A DNA stretch of 64,000 bases from Solwaraspora sp. WMMA2065 (GTDB taxonomy: Bacteria > Actinomycetota > Actinomycetes > Mycobacteriales > Micromonosporaceae). This document shows, piece after piece, positions 24,506 to 32,835 of the stretch (within the stretch, counting starts at the first letter, position 1; the number at the start of each line of letters is the position of its first letter). The translations under genes were made by a program, and so were the position numbers. The stretch spans positions 868,001 to 932,000 of the forward strand of contig NZ_CP128361.1 of assembly GCF_030345075.1 (NCBI RefSeq), in the 5' to 3' direction. The notes beneath the pieces were generated by a model. The model was not told the DNA's origin, searched no databases, and was given only the letters and a program-made list of their open reading frames with translations.

Positions 24506-25332
24506 ACTTCGGCCAGCAGGTTCTGTCCGTCGGTGTCGGGGTGGAAGTAGTCCAGCCGGTTCAGCTGGTCCACGGTGAACCGGGTGTCGTGCACCGCTCC
24601 GTCGTCGAACCGGCACCGGTCGCCGTACGCCCGGCAGACCCCGGCCAGCTCCCGGTTGTACGCCGCGACCCGGTCGCGTACCGCCGCCCGGCGCTGTGTC
24701 GCGGCCTCGTCAGTCGCTGTCGCGTTGGCCAGCAGCGACGGACATACGCCACGGTCCCAGGCCCGCACCACCCGCTCCTCCCCGTGCCCGATCTCCCACA
24801 GCCGGTACAGGTCGGGGATGCTCAACAACAGGACCTCCGCCTGCGGCACACCATCGCCCAGCACCCGCAGGGCCCGGTCGACGTCGTCACGGAACGCCGC
24901 GACCGGGGTCATGTCCTGCGGCGTCGCCCGGCAGGCGTCGTTCGCGCCGATCAGCACCGTCACGTACTGGGCCGAGACGTCCACCGCCGACGCGGCCTGG
25001 TCGGCCAGTGCCGCGGCCCGCGCCCCTGGCACCGAGAAATCGTGCTCCTGCCCGTTCATCGCTGGATTGACCTCGGCGATCCGCTGGTAGAGACTCTCCA
25101 CCCGAAAACCGTCGCCAGTGGACCACGAATTGCGCCGGCAACTGGTCAGCACGACGCAGGAGCCGTACCCGGCGGTGATCGAGTCGCCGAGCGCCGCCAT
25201 CGACGACGGTAGGTCGGTGCCCGGCGGTGGCGGCGATGTCGGGTCCGGCCCGCCGCCGTCCTCGCCGGCTTCGCAGGCCAGCGCCACGAGGGCGCAGACG
25301 GCGGCGGCGCCGGCCACCCAACGTCGGTGCAT
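24475..25332 (-). CDS. Secreted SGNH/GDSL hydrolase, possible lipoprotein
   Basis: A 285-residue exported esterase-type protein. The signal peptide ends in ALVALACEAG, whose Cys could be lipidated although the lipobox is imperfect. The catalytic Ser lies in GDSITAG, the oxyanion residues are a Gly in the ARAAAL region and the Asn in IGANDAC, and Asp/His are in DYFHPD near the C-terminus. The family includes lipases and carbohydrate esterases. ATG 25332 has GGAGG seven bases upstream. It follows the OleD-like gene by 68 bases on the same strand and could be the last gene of that operon. Confidence 0.9.
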   Translation of the reverse strand: MHRRWVAGAAAVCALVALACEAGEDGGGPDPTSPPPPGTDLPSSMAALGDSITAGYGSCVVLTSCRRNSWSTGDGFRVESLYQRIAEVNPAMNGQEHDFSVPGARAAALADQAASAVDVSAQYVTVLIGANDACRATPQDMTPVAAFRDDVDRALRVLGDGVPQAEVLLLSIPDLYRLWEIGHGEERVVRAWDRGVCPSLLANATATDEAATQRRAAVRDRVAAYNRELAGVCRAYGDRCRFDDGAVHDTRFTVDQLNRLDYFHPDTDGQNLLAEVAYAASGLAG

Positions 25333-25400
25333 CCGGACCTCCAACGAGACGGAAAGCGACGGAAGGATAACTATATGCGTCGGCGTGGATCTGGCGATAC

Positions 25401-26339
25401 CTACCGGGCCGGGCCGGTCGACAGCTCCGCCAGGAAACCGGGCAGGGCCCGCCGGGGCACCCACCCCTGGGCGTACGCCCGATCCAGATCCAGCACCGTG
25501 CCGTACGCCAACTGCTCCACCGCGTACCGGGAGATCCGGCCGGTGCCCGGCAACCCCAGCCGGGCCGCACCATCGACCAGCACCGCCGCGCCCAGCGCCA
25601 CCGGCACCGGCACCCGCAGCGGCCGCGCCGGCCGGCCGGCCGCCGCAAGCACCCCGGCGACCACGGCGTCGCGTGCGTACGGCGTCGCGTCGGCCACGTT
25701 GAACGGACCCGGCGGCCAGCTCAGCGCCGCCAGGCACGCGTCCGCCAGGTTCTCCACCGCCGTCAGGCTCATCGCAACGTCCGGACCGGGCACCGGCACC
25801 CGACCCCGCCGGACCGCAGCCAGCAGCCGGGGCAGCAGATGCGGGTCACCGGCCCCGTAGACCGCCCTGGGCCGCAGCACCACCGCACCGGCCGCCAACG
25901 CCAGCCGCTCCCCGGCGGCCTTGGTCCGCCCGTACCCGGTGCGCTGGCCGTCCGTCGGGTGATCCTCGCGGATCACGGTGCCGTGTCCACCCGGCCGGTA
26001 GACGCTGGCGCTGCTCACCCAGACCACCGGCCGGTCGGCCGCTGCCCGCAGCAGCCGGGCCGTGCCCGCCACGTTCACCGCGTGGTACGCGGCCTCCGCC
26101 GCCGCGCCCGGCGGCGGATCCCCGACCGCCGCCGCCAGATGCACCACGACGTCGACGCCCCGCAGGTCTGGAACCTCCCGGGCGGCGTCCCACGGCACGT
26201 GCCGACCCACCGGGCCGGGTCGACGGCCCACCGCCACCACCTCGGCACCGGCCGCTGCGGCGGCCCGTGCCACCGCCGATCCGCAGAAGCCACTGGCACC
26301 GGTCACCGCGACCCGCAGCCCGGCCAGCCGGATGCTCAC
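25401..26339 (-). CDS. NAD-dependent epimerase/dehydratase, OleD-like
   Basis: A 312-residue extended SDR. It has the cofactor motif TGASGFCGSAV near residues 14-24, HLAAAVGDP, the catalytic SSASVY region, and Tyr and Lys in YGRTK, then RPRAVYGAGD and NVADATPY. Proteins of this group include OleD, which reduces a 2-alkyl-3-ketoacid to the 3-hydroxyacid in long-chain olefin and beta-lactone pathways; the link rests mainly on the OleA-like and OleC-like genes upstream. The GTG start at 26339 overlaps the stop of the P450 gene (GTGA). Confidence 0.85.
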   Translation of the reverse strand: MSIRLAGLRVAVTGASGFCGSAVARAAAAAGAEVVAVGRRPGPVGRHVPWDAAREVPDLRGVDVVVHLAAAVGDPPPGAAAEAAYHAVNVAGTARLLRAAADRPVVWVSSASVYRPGGHGTVIREDHPTDGQRTGYGRTKAAGERLALAAGAVVLRPRAVYGAGDPHLLPRLLAAVRRGRVPVPGPDVAMSLTAVENLADACLAALSWPPGPFNVADATPYARDAVVAGVLAAAGRPARPLRVPVPVALGAAVLVDGAARLGLPGTGRISRYAVEQLAYGTVLDLDRAYAQGWVPRRALPGFLAELSTGPAR

Positions 26340-27487
26340 CACCGGGTCGCCCGGACCGTCAGCCGGGCCCAGCCCGGCAGCGCCGAACGCCGGTCCACCC
26401 GCGCCCCCGTCACCACCGGCCGGTACGGGGCCAGCGCGGCGAGCACATCGTCGAGCTGGGCGTGGGCCAGCCGGGCACCGGGGCAGTGGTGCGCCCCGGT
26501 GCCGAACACCAGATGCCCGACCGCCACCGGCACCGGCACATCCGGATTCGGGTGCGGCGCATCGGCGCGGGCCGCGTGCCGGGCGACCAGCAACAGCCGG
26601 TCGCCGGCCCGCAGCCGGGTACCCGAGCGCAACCGGCTGCCGGCCCGTCCGGCGGTGCCGGCCAGCTCGGCGGCACCCGCCACCACCCGGGGCAGCACCG
26701 GGCTCGGCGCGGTCACCCGCAGCAGCTCCGACACCAGCACGGCCCGCGAGTCGGCGCGGTCCGCCGCCGGCCACAGCCGGTCGTCGGCACACCAGGCGAC
26801 GGCCCGGGGGATCGCCGCCACCGTGGTGTTGACCGAGGCGACGGCCAACATGCCGGCCCGGGCCGCCTCGTCCGCCGGACCGCCGAGCAGCCGGGCCAGC
26901 TCGGCGGCGGCCGACGCCGTGGCGGCGCGGTCCCGGGCGGCCCGGCCCGGCCAGCGCAGCCCGGGCAGATGCTCTCGGGCTGCGTGCGCCGCAGCGGACC
27001 TGGCCGCGGCGGTCAACGCGTGCGCCGACACCGACACGTCCAGCATCGCGGCGGTACTCGCCCCGGCCAGCTCGGCCACCAGATCGACGACATCCACCTC
27101 GGCCCCGTCGCCCAGTGGTACCAGCCGCCGCCGCAGCACGTCCAGCCAGACCGGGCGTAGCCGGACGACCCCGTCGGCGCCGTACACCGACGCGGCGGCC
27201 CGGCGGGTCCGCCGGTGCCCGGCGCCGTCCTGGTCGAACAGGAACCCATCGCCGCCGGTGGCCCGGCGTGCCGTCCCGGCGGTGGTCCGCTCGGCCGAGC
27301 GGTCCAACGGGACCCGACGCAGCGCTTGGGCGAACGGCGCGGCGTCGTGCACCAGAACGGTCCGGCCGATCCGGCGCACCGGCGCGCGTCGGGTCGCCGC
27401 CAACAGGGCGAACAGCACCGGATGGCTACCCAGGTAGACCAGCCGGTCCCGGCGGCGGCCCCGCCGGGTCGGTCGCTGTTCATCCAT
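26336..27487 (-). CDS. Cytochrome P450
   Basis: A 383-residue P450. The haem loop is FGTGAHHCPG with the ligand Cys at residue 335, and the K-helix ExxR is E254-LL-R257. The I-helix reads AVASVNTT around residues 215-222, where most bacterial P450s have AG(x)(D/E)TT, so the usual acidic residue is Asn220. This occurs in P450s with altered oxygen activation. Redox partners are not encoded nearby. The start overlaps the stop of the AMP ligase (ATGGATGA) and the stop overlaps the next gene, so it is firmly inside the operon and probably tailors its product. Confidence 0.92.
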   Translation of the reverse strand: MDEQRPTRRGRRRDRLVYLGSHPVLFALLAATRRAPVRRIGRTVLVHDAAPFAQALRRVPLDRSAERTTAGTARRATGGDGFLFDQDGAGHRRTRRAAASVYGADGVVRLRPVWLDVLRRRLVPLGDGAEVDVVDLVAELAGASTAAMLDVSVSAHALTAAARSAAAHAAREHLPGLRWPGRAARDRAATASAAAELARLLGGPADEAARAGMLAVASVNTTVAAIPRAVAWCADDRLWPAADRADSRAVLVSELLRVTAPSPVLPRVVAGAAELAGTAGRAGSRLRSGTRLRAGDRLLLVARHAARADAPHPNPDVPVPVAVGHLVFGTGAHHCPGARLAHAQLDDVLAALAPYRPVVTGARVDRRSALPGWARLTVRATRW

Positions 27488-28970
27488 CGCCGGCCACCCG
27501 CGCCGCAGCTCGCGCCGTTACCTGCGCCGCCACCTGAGCCGCCGCCTGCCGGTCCGGCTTGCGGGACCGCCCGGCCAGCGGAACCCGGGCGAACACCACC
27601 CGGTCCGGCCGGGCCGATCCCATCCGGTCCAGCACCGGCCGCAACGCGACCCGCAGCCGGGCCCGGTCGGCGCCCGGCTCCGGCTGCACCACGGCCACCA
27701 GCCGTTCGTCCCCGTCGTCGGCCGGCACGCCGACCAGCACCGCCAACGCCACCCCCGGCACGTGCAACGCCGGCTCGTACAGGCCCGGGTAGATGTTCTC
27801 CGCCGCCCGCAGCACCATGTCCTTGCACCGGCCGGCGAGCACCAGCCGGTCGCCGTCGAGCCGGCCGACGTCGCCGGTGGCCACCTCGGCCATCGGCGGT
27901 TCGCCGAGGTACCGGTCGGCCTGCCCCGGACCGGACAGTCGCACCTGCCCGGTGTCGTCGACCCGGGCGGTCACCCCCGCCAGCGGCCGGCCCACCAGGT
28001 CCCCGTCGGCGGCGTACCCGCGCTTGTCGGCCTCCTCAACGGCTGCGGCCGGGAACAGTTCGGTCAGCGCGTACACCCCGTACGCCCGGTCCGCGCCGGC
28101 CCGCTTGACCCGGCCCAGCAGGGCGGCGCTGACCGGGGCCGAGCCGCTGAACACCCGCCCGGTCAGTCGGGGCGAGTGCTCCAGCACCGCGCGCAGTTGC
28201 GGTGGTGTCAGGTACGTCGCCTGCGGCCGCAGCCGGATCAGCTGCCGGGCCAGCAGCGACGGCGACCGGGCCGGCAACGCCACCGGCGCGCCGGCCGCCA
28301 ACGCCGGCACCAGCACGAAGAACGTGCCGCCCAGCACCGGCACATCGGGCTGCGGGCCGACCAGCCCGGTCACCGCCCGCATCCCGGCGGACAACCCGGC
28401 CCGGGTGTGCACCACCGCCCGTGGCCGGCTGGTCGTCCCCGAGGTGAAGACGATCACCGCGTCACCGTCGCCGTCGAACGCCGCTGGTAGCGGGCCGGTG
28501 CCCGCCGGCAGCGCCGGCGCGCAGCCCGGCAACCGGCGCCCGACCGTACGGACCGGGGCGATCCGGGTCAGATCCGGCAGCGCCAGGTGCGCGCGGCGGG
28601 CCAGCGGACCGGCCCAGCCGGCCACCGCCTGCGCCACCGAGTCGGCCAGCACCAACGCTGGCTCGGCCACGGCGAGCCGGGCGGTCAGCACATCCGGACC
28701 GGCCGTCGGGTCCAGCACCGCCACCCGCACCCCCAGGTGGTACGCGGCCAGCAGTACCGCCAGCGAGCGGAGGCCCGGGCGTACCGCCAAGCCCAGGGTG
28801 TCCCCGGCGGCGAGCCCGTGCCGGGCCAGCGTGGCGGCGTACCGGTCGGTGAGACCGGTCAGGTCACCGGTGGTGGCCCGGACCCGGCAGCGGCCGGTCA
28901 GTGCCGTGGCGGTCAGCACCGCCGGCCGGTGCGGGTCGGCGCGCAACGTGGCCGCGAGTCGGTCCAGCAT
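27480..28970 (-). CDS. AMP-dependent ligase, OleC-like
   Basis: A 496-residue adenylate-forming enzyme. The phosphate loop reads VFTSGTTSRPRAV (residues 174-186), with Ser and Arg in place of the usual Gly and Lys. Later motifs are YALTE, TGDVGRLDGD and GRCKDMVLRAAENIYP. Such enzymes activate carboxylates; OleC members instead close 3-hydroxyacids to beta-lactones. No carrier-protein gene is adjacent. The start, ATG 28970, has GGAGG upstream. The nearby OleA-like and OleD-like genes support the OleC assignment, but a simple acyl-CoA ligase cannot be excluded. Confidence 0.85.
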   Translation of the reverse strand: MLDRLAATLRADPHRPAVLTATALTGRCRVRATTGDLTGLTDRYAATLARHGLAAGDTLGLAVRPGLRSLAVLLAAYHLGVRVAVLDPTAGPDVLTARLAVAEPALVLADSVAQAVAGWAGPLARRAHLALPDLTRIAPVRTVGRRLPGCAPALPAGTGPLPAAFDGDGDAVIVFTSGTTSRPRAVVHTRAGLSAGMRAVTGLVGPQPDVPVLGGTFFVLVPALAAGAPVALPARSPSLLARQLIRLRPQATYLTPPQLRAVLEHSPRLTGRVFSGSAPVSAALLGRVKRAGADRAYGVYALTELFPAAAVEEADKRGYAADGDLVGRPLAGVTARVDDTGQVRLSGPGQADRYLGEPPMAEVATGDVGRLDGDRLVLAGRCKDMVLRAAENIYPGLYEPALHVPGVALAVLVGVPADDGDERLVAVVQPEPGADRARLRVALRPVLDRMGSARPDRVVFARVPLAGRSRKPDRQAAAQVAAQVTARAAARVAGDG

Positions 28971-28995
28971 CAGCGGCCTCCGTCCCGGCGTGCGG

Positions 28996-29784
28996 TCACC
29001 GGGGATCCTCGGTCAACGGGCCGGCACCCCGGTCCAGGTACCAGGCGGCGGTGCGCCGCAGGCCGTACGCCCGCAGCCGCCGGGTCGAGTTCTCCACCAC
29101 CATGTCCCGGCGGTGGATGATCGCCGACGTGTTGCTGCGTACCCGGTTGAGGAAGGTCCGGTCGGTCGGTGACGGCCGGCGCGGCATGCCGCCGCACGCC
29201 TGGTACAGCTCGGTGGTGACCGCCATGTTGTTGCCGGCGTGCATCCGGTACGGCGCCAGGTAGCCGTCGCCGCGTCGGTGTGCCGGCCGCAGCCGACCGA
29301 ACGCCGCGGCGAGGAGCACCAGCAGCCGGAACCCGGCCCGACCCAGCGGGCCGTGCTCGTCGCGGCGGGCCCGGATCGCGCCGCAGACCAGCCCGGCACC
29401 GCCGGCCAGCCCGGCCCGGGCCGCCGCCACCCAACCGGGGTGCGGCAGACAGTCGGCGTCGGTGCGGGCCAGCCACCGGGCGCCGTGCGCGATGGCGTAC
29501 CGGAAACCGGTGTCGACCGCGGCGCCGACGCCCTTCTGCGGTTCCTGCAGCAGCCGGACTGGAAACGGCGCGGCCGCGGCGAACCGTTCGACCACGGCGG
29601 CGGTGCCGTCCGTGGAGCCGTTGTCGACCACGACCAGGGTGAAGTCCCGGTCGGTCTGGTCGGCTAGCGCGGCCAGCGTGGCACCGATCCGGGCCTGCTC
29701 CTGGTACGCCGGCACCACCACCCACAGCGGCCCCGCACCGGCCGCCGCCGGTGCGGCGGGTGGCTGCTCGACCGCCCGGGTCAC
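28996..29784 (-). CDS. Family 2 glycosyltransferase
   Basis: A 262-residue GT-A fold enzyme: VVVPAYQEQARIGATL, VVVDNGSTDGT, and the metal-binding RTDADCLPHPGW. There is no clear membrane segment. It overlaps the OleA-like gene by four bases (ATGA), so it belongs to the same operon and may add a sugar to the product, or act on a lipid carrier. Donor and acceptor are unknown. Confidence 0.9.
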   Translation of the reverse strand: MTRAVEQPPAAPAAAGAGPLWVVVPAYQEQARIGATLAALADQTDRDFTLVVVDNGSTDGTAAVVERFAAAAPFPVRLLQEPQKGVGAAVDTGFRYAIAHGARWLARTDADCLPHPGWVAAARAGLAGGAGLVCGAIRARRDEHGPLGRAGFRLLVLLAAAFGRLRPAHRRGDGYLAPYRMHAGNNMAVTTELYQACGGMPRRPSPTDRTFLNRVRSNTSAIIHRRDMVVENSTRRLRAYGLRRTAAWYLDRGAGPLTEDPR

Positions 29785-30809
29785 GGCTTCTCCCAGACCA
29801 TCGTCATCACACTGACCCCGCCACCGAGGCCGACCGCCAGCACCCGGTCGCCGCTGCGCAGTCCGGCGTCGATCCGGGCCAGCTGCACGCCGAGGGTGGC
29901 GCTGGCCAGGTTGCCGAACTCGGTGACCGTCACCTCCAGCTTCTCCTTCGGCACCCCGGTGACCTCGATGAAGCGTTCCAGGTACGGCACGCTGACCTGG
30001 TGCACCAGGACGCGTTCGTAGTCGACCCAGTCCCAGCCGGTGCGCCGCCGAACCCGGTCCAGGATGTCGGTGCCGATCCGCTCGAAGACCGACCGCAGGG
30101 CGTGCCCGTCGCCGTGGAAGTAGGTGTGCTCGTCACCGCGCGGATGCCGGGAGCCACCGCCGAAGATGCCACCGACCGCCCAGTGCCCGGACCGGGTCTC
30201 GGTGTCGACGTCGACGATCCCGCCGTTTGACACCGGCTCGACCAGCACCGCCGCCCCGCCGTCGCCGAACGTGTAGCCGGCGAACGACGACCGGGCCTGC
30301 GCCATGCTGTCCAGCCGGGGACGCATGACCCGGGTCGGGGTCTCACCGGTGACGACCAGCGCCCGCCGCGCCCGTCCGGCCACGATCATCGACCGGGCCA
30401 GGTCGATGCCGTTGATGAAGCTGTTGCAGGCGTTGCTGACGTCGACCGCGTGCGCCGATCCACCCAGCTCGGCCTGGACGATGTGCGCGGTCGCCGGCTC
30501 GACCATGTCCCGGCTGGCCGAGGCGAACAGCAGCAGGTCGACGTCGTCGGCGGTGCGTCCGGCGGTGTCGAGCGCCCGCCGGGCGGCCCGCACCGCGAAC
30601 GTCGAGGCGTACTCGTCGTCGGCGGCGACCCGGCGCTGTCCGATGCCGGTCATCGTGGCGAACAGGCCGGGTGGCAGTGCGACGTCACTGGCGGCGGTGA
30701 TCCGGTCCTGCAGGTCGGCGGTGGTGAGGGTACGGTCGGGGAGGCTGACGCCGACCCCGGTGATGCCGACCCGGGGGACGGGCCACTCCGGTCGCGACGA
30801 AACGTTCAT
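29781..30809 (-). CDS. Thiolase-fold condensing enzyme, OleA-like (KAS III family)
   Basis: A 342-residue KAS III-type enzyme. The catalytic triad is visible as Cys128 (SNACNSFING), His270 (LVHQVSVPYL) and Asn300 (EFGNLASATLG). The spacings Cys-His 142 and Cys-Asn 172 equal those of Xanthomonas OleA (C143, H285, N315) rather than FabH. Glu104 in DMVEPATAH sits near the place of OleA Glu117. OleA joins two acyl-CoA chains head to head to a beta-keto acid. This is the first gene of the leftward operon. Confidence 0.88.
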   Translation of the reverse strand: MNVSSRPEWPVPRVGITGVGVSLPDRTLTTADLQDRITAASDVALPPGLFATMTGIGQRRVAADDEYASTFAVRAARRALDTAGRTADDVDLLLFASASRDMVEPATAHIVQAELGGSAHAVDVSNACNSFINGIDLARSMIVAGRARRALVVTGETPTRVMRPRLDSMAQARSSFAGYTFGDGGAAVLVEPVSNGGIVDVDTETRSGHWAVGGIFGGGSRHPRGDEHTYFHGDGHALRSVFERIGTDILDRVRRRTGWDWVDYERVLVHQVSVPYLERFIEVTGVPKEKLEVTVTEFGNLASATLGVQLARIDAGLRSGDRVLAVGLGGGVSVMTMVWEKP

Positions 30810-30961
30810 CGGCTCAGCTTCCTGCCGGACCGGCCGGTCCGGATGAGTAGGGGTGCTCAGCCCGACCTGGTGGTGCGGGCCGACGTCGGTAGCTCGTCGT
30901 CGAGCCTCAACGGGCGCGTTCGCGAGGTTACGGCCCGGTGTCTGCCGGGTACAGCCCGGGG

Positions 30962-31228
30962 ATGGCCACGAAGTCGCAGCCCAACAGGGCCCGGGGTACC
31001 GTCGGTCACGCCTACAGCGCGTTGAATCTGCGGCTGGCGATGGCCGGTTTCGGGCTGGTCTTCTGCACCGTGCTCGGGGCGCTCGCCTGGCGGGCCGACC
31101 TCACCGCCGGCGCGGTCGTGCTGTGGGTGTTGGCCGTGATCGCCGTGGTCGACCTGGTCGTCGTCCAGCGTCGTCGCCGGGCCCGCCGGCGGGAGCAACC
31201 GGGCGTACGGCATTCACTGTTCGAGTGA
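30962..31228 (+). CDS. Small membrane protein, DUF6343-like
   Basis: An 88-residue protein with two membrane segments (about residues 22-40 and 47-65) and a basic tail RRRRARRRE. The pattern, with SALNLRLAMAGFGLV and VVDLVVVQRR, resembles the DUF6343 proteins of actinomycetes, of unknown function. It starts at ATG 30962. A weak SigB-like pattern (GGTT-N17-GGGTAC, 30926-30952) lies directly upstream. It is divergent from the OleA-like operon. Confidence 0.75.
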   Translation: MATKSQPNRARGTVGHAYSALNLRLAMAGFGLVFCTVLGALAWRADLTAGAVVLWVLAVIAVVDLVVVQRRRRARRREQPGVRHSLFE

Positions 31229-31280
31229 CGCGGGGCTCGCGCCGTCCGCGCGACCCGGGGTCTCGCCGTTGGTGTGAGCC

Positions 31281-31306
31281 GGAATTCGATGGCCCGGCCC
31301 GGCGTT
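31281..31306 (+). promoter_or_regulatory. SigR/SigH-like promoter of the EF-Tu leader
   Basis: GGAAT (31281-31285), 18 bases, GTTA (31304-31307): an exact match to the SigR/SigH pattern GGAAT-N18-GTT. Transcription would start near 31315, about 270 bases before the EF-Tu gene and just before the leader ORF. An alternative -10 element, TAGCGT at 31313-31318, would make the leader ORF leaderless. Confidence 0.5.
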
Positions 31307-31325
31307 ACCGGCTAGCGTGACCACC

Positions 31326-31418
31326 ATGTTCGGCACCGTCGGCGCTGTGCGGCCCGCAGGTCTTCACCTGCCGGGCGCCGCCGTCGTGTGCGCGTGGCTG
31401 GCTGATACCCGAGGCTGA
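31326..31418 (+). CDS. Possible 30-residue leader peptide upstream of EF-Tu
   Basis: ATG 31326 opens a 31-codon frame ending at TGA 31416-31418, coding MFGTVGAVRPAGLHLPG and so on to LADTRG. Its stop touches the first base of the left arm of a 10-bp hairpin (31418-31427), the arrangement expected when a translating ribosome controls an RNA structure. It has no ribosome binding site, but it could be read from a leaderless transcript. Without conservation data it may be a chance frame. Confidence 0.35.
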   Translation: MFGTVGAVRPAGLHLPGAAVVCAWLADTRG

Positions 31419-31509
31419 CCCTCCTCCCGCTGCGGCAGAACCACGGAGGAGGGTGGCCCGGTCCTTCCGGCGCTGCCCGTCGACGGGCGCGCCGGGCGGC
31501 GTGGTTCTG
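31418..31509 (+). promoter_or_regulatory. EF-Tu leader with competing RNA stems
   Basis: Stem A pairs ACCCTCCTCC (31418-31427) with GGAGGAGGGT (31445-31454). Stem B pairs CAGAACCACG (31436-31445) with CGTGGTTCTG (31500-31509). Both are perfect 10-bp stems, and they share base 31445 and interleave, so they are exclusive or form a pseudoknot. A palindrome GCCCGTCGACGGGC lies inside stem B, and another hairpin (CGGGCGG/CCGCCCG) follows near 31517-31540. The layout suits attenuation or translational control of the EF-Tu gene. Confidence 0.55.
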
Positions 31510-31582
31510 ACGCGGTCGGGCGGTCTGGCACCCGCCCGCGTTCGTCGTCCGCCAGCTCGTTTCCCATCCCTGGAAGATCATC

Positions 31583-32770
31583 ATGGCGAAGAGTCAGTTC
31601 GTGCGGGCGAAGCCGCACCTCAACATCGGCACCATGGGTCACGTCGACCACGGCAAGACCACCCTGACCGCCGCGATCACCAAGGTTCTCGCCGACCGGG
31701 ACCCGGCGGCCAACCGGTTCGTGTCCTTCGACGGCATCGACCGGGCGCCGGAGGAGGTCTCGCGGGGCATCACCATCAACATCTCGCACGTCGAGTACGA
31801 GACCGCGACCCGGCACTACGCCCACGTGGACATGCCGGGCCACGCCGACTTCGTCAAGAACATGATCACGGGGGCGGCGCAGGTGGACGGGGCGATCCTG
31901 GTCGTCTCCGCGCTCGACGGGGCGATGCCGCAGACCCGCGAGCACGTGCTGCTGGCCCGTCGGGTCGGGGTGCCGTACCTGGTGGTGGCGATGAACAAGG
32001 CCGACGCGGTCGACGACCCGGAACTGCTCGACCTGGTCGAGCTCGAGGTCCGCGACCTCGTCACCGAGTACGGGTTCCCCGGCGAGCAGGTGCCGGTGGT
32101 CCGGGTGTCGGCGCTGCGGGCGCTGGAGGGCGACCCGCGCTGGGTGGACTCCATCGTGGAGCTGCTCGACGCGGTCGACCGGTACGTCCCGGTGCCACCC
32201 CGCGAGCTGGGCGAGCCGTTCCTGATGCCGATCGAGAACGTGCTGACCATCTCCGGTCGGGGCACCGTGGTGACCGGCGCGGTCGAGCGGGGCACCCTGC
32301 GGCTCGGCGACCCGGTGGAGGTGGTCGGACTCGGTCCGACCCTGTCGACCGTGGCGACCGGGCTGGAGACGTTCGGCAAGTCGCTGGACACCGCCGAGGC
32401 CGGCGACAACGCCGCCGTACTGCTGCGCGGGGTCAAGCGGGACCAGGTGCAGCGGGGCCAGGTGGTGGCGGTGCCCGGCAGCGTCACGCCGCACCAGCGG
32501 TTCCGGGCCCGGTTGTACGTGCTGACCACCGCCGAGGGGGGCCGGCACACGCCGTTCTTCGCGAACTACCGGCCGCAGTTCTACTTCCGTACCACGGACG
32601 TGGTCGGGTCGGTGCGGCTCGCCGACGGCACGATGGCCATGCCGGGCGACACCGTCGAGGTGACGGTGGAGCTGGGCAGGCCGGTCGCGATGGACGTCGG
32701 GCTCGGCTTCGCGGTCCGTGAGGGCGGCCGTACGGTGGCCGCCGGCACGGTGGCCGAGCTGCTCGACTGA
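31583..32770 (+). CDS. tuf: Elongation factor Tu paralogue without cysteine
   Basis: A 395-residue EF-Tu with intact GTPase motifs: GHVDHGKTT (residues 19-27), DMPGH (83-87, keeping the catalytic His) and NKAD (138-141). Domains 2 and 3 are complete, including [19 protein letters not shown]. It delivers aminoacyl-tRNA to the ribosome. It is not next to fusA or ribosomal protein genes, so it is probably a second, divergent copy like tuf3 of some streptomycetes. The usual DCPGH Cys is Met84, and the whole protein has no Cys. The gene has a long structured leader and ends in a 22-bp hairpin. Specialised use under stress or elfamycin resistance are both possible. Confidence 0.93.
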   Translation: MAKSQFVRAKPHLNIGTMGHVDHGKTTLTAAITKVLADRDPAANRFVSFDGIDRAPEEVSRGITINISHVEYETATRHYAHVDMPGHADFVKNMITGAAQVDGAILVVSALDGAMPQTREHVLLARRVGVPYLVVAMNKADAVDDPELLDLVELEVRDLVTEYGFPGEQVPVVRVSALRALEGDPRWVDSIVELLDAVDRYVPVPPRELGEPFLMPIENVLTISGRGTVVTGAVERGTLRLGDPVEVVGLGPTLSTVATGLETFGKSLDTAEAGDNAAVLLRGVKRDQVQRGQVVAVPGSVTPHQRFRARLYVLTTAEGGRHTPFFANYRPQFYFRTTDVVGSVRLADGTMAMPGDTVEVTVELGRPVAMDVGLGFAVREGGRTVAAGTVAELLD

Positions 32771-32771
32771 G

Positions 32772-32818
32772 CCACGGGGTACGGCCCTCCGGCCCGGCCG
32801 GAGGGCCGTACCCCGTGG
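32772..32818 (+). terminator. 22-bp perfect hairpin terminator after EF-Tu
   Basis: Arms at 32772-32793 and 32797-32818 are exact reverse complements (core CCACGGGGTACGGCCCTCC) with a 3-base loop, two bases after the EF-Tu stop codon. No T-run follows. It isolates the EF-Tu gene from clpP. Confidence 0.85.
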
Positions 32819-32835
32819 ACGGCGCTCGGATCGCC

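Noticed and set aside
31312-31584. 90-residue leftward ORF in the EF-Tu leader
   Set aside because: It lies opposite the structured leader and has Arg-rich random composition.
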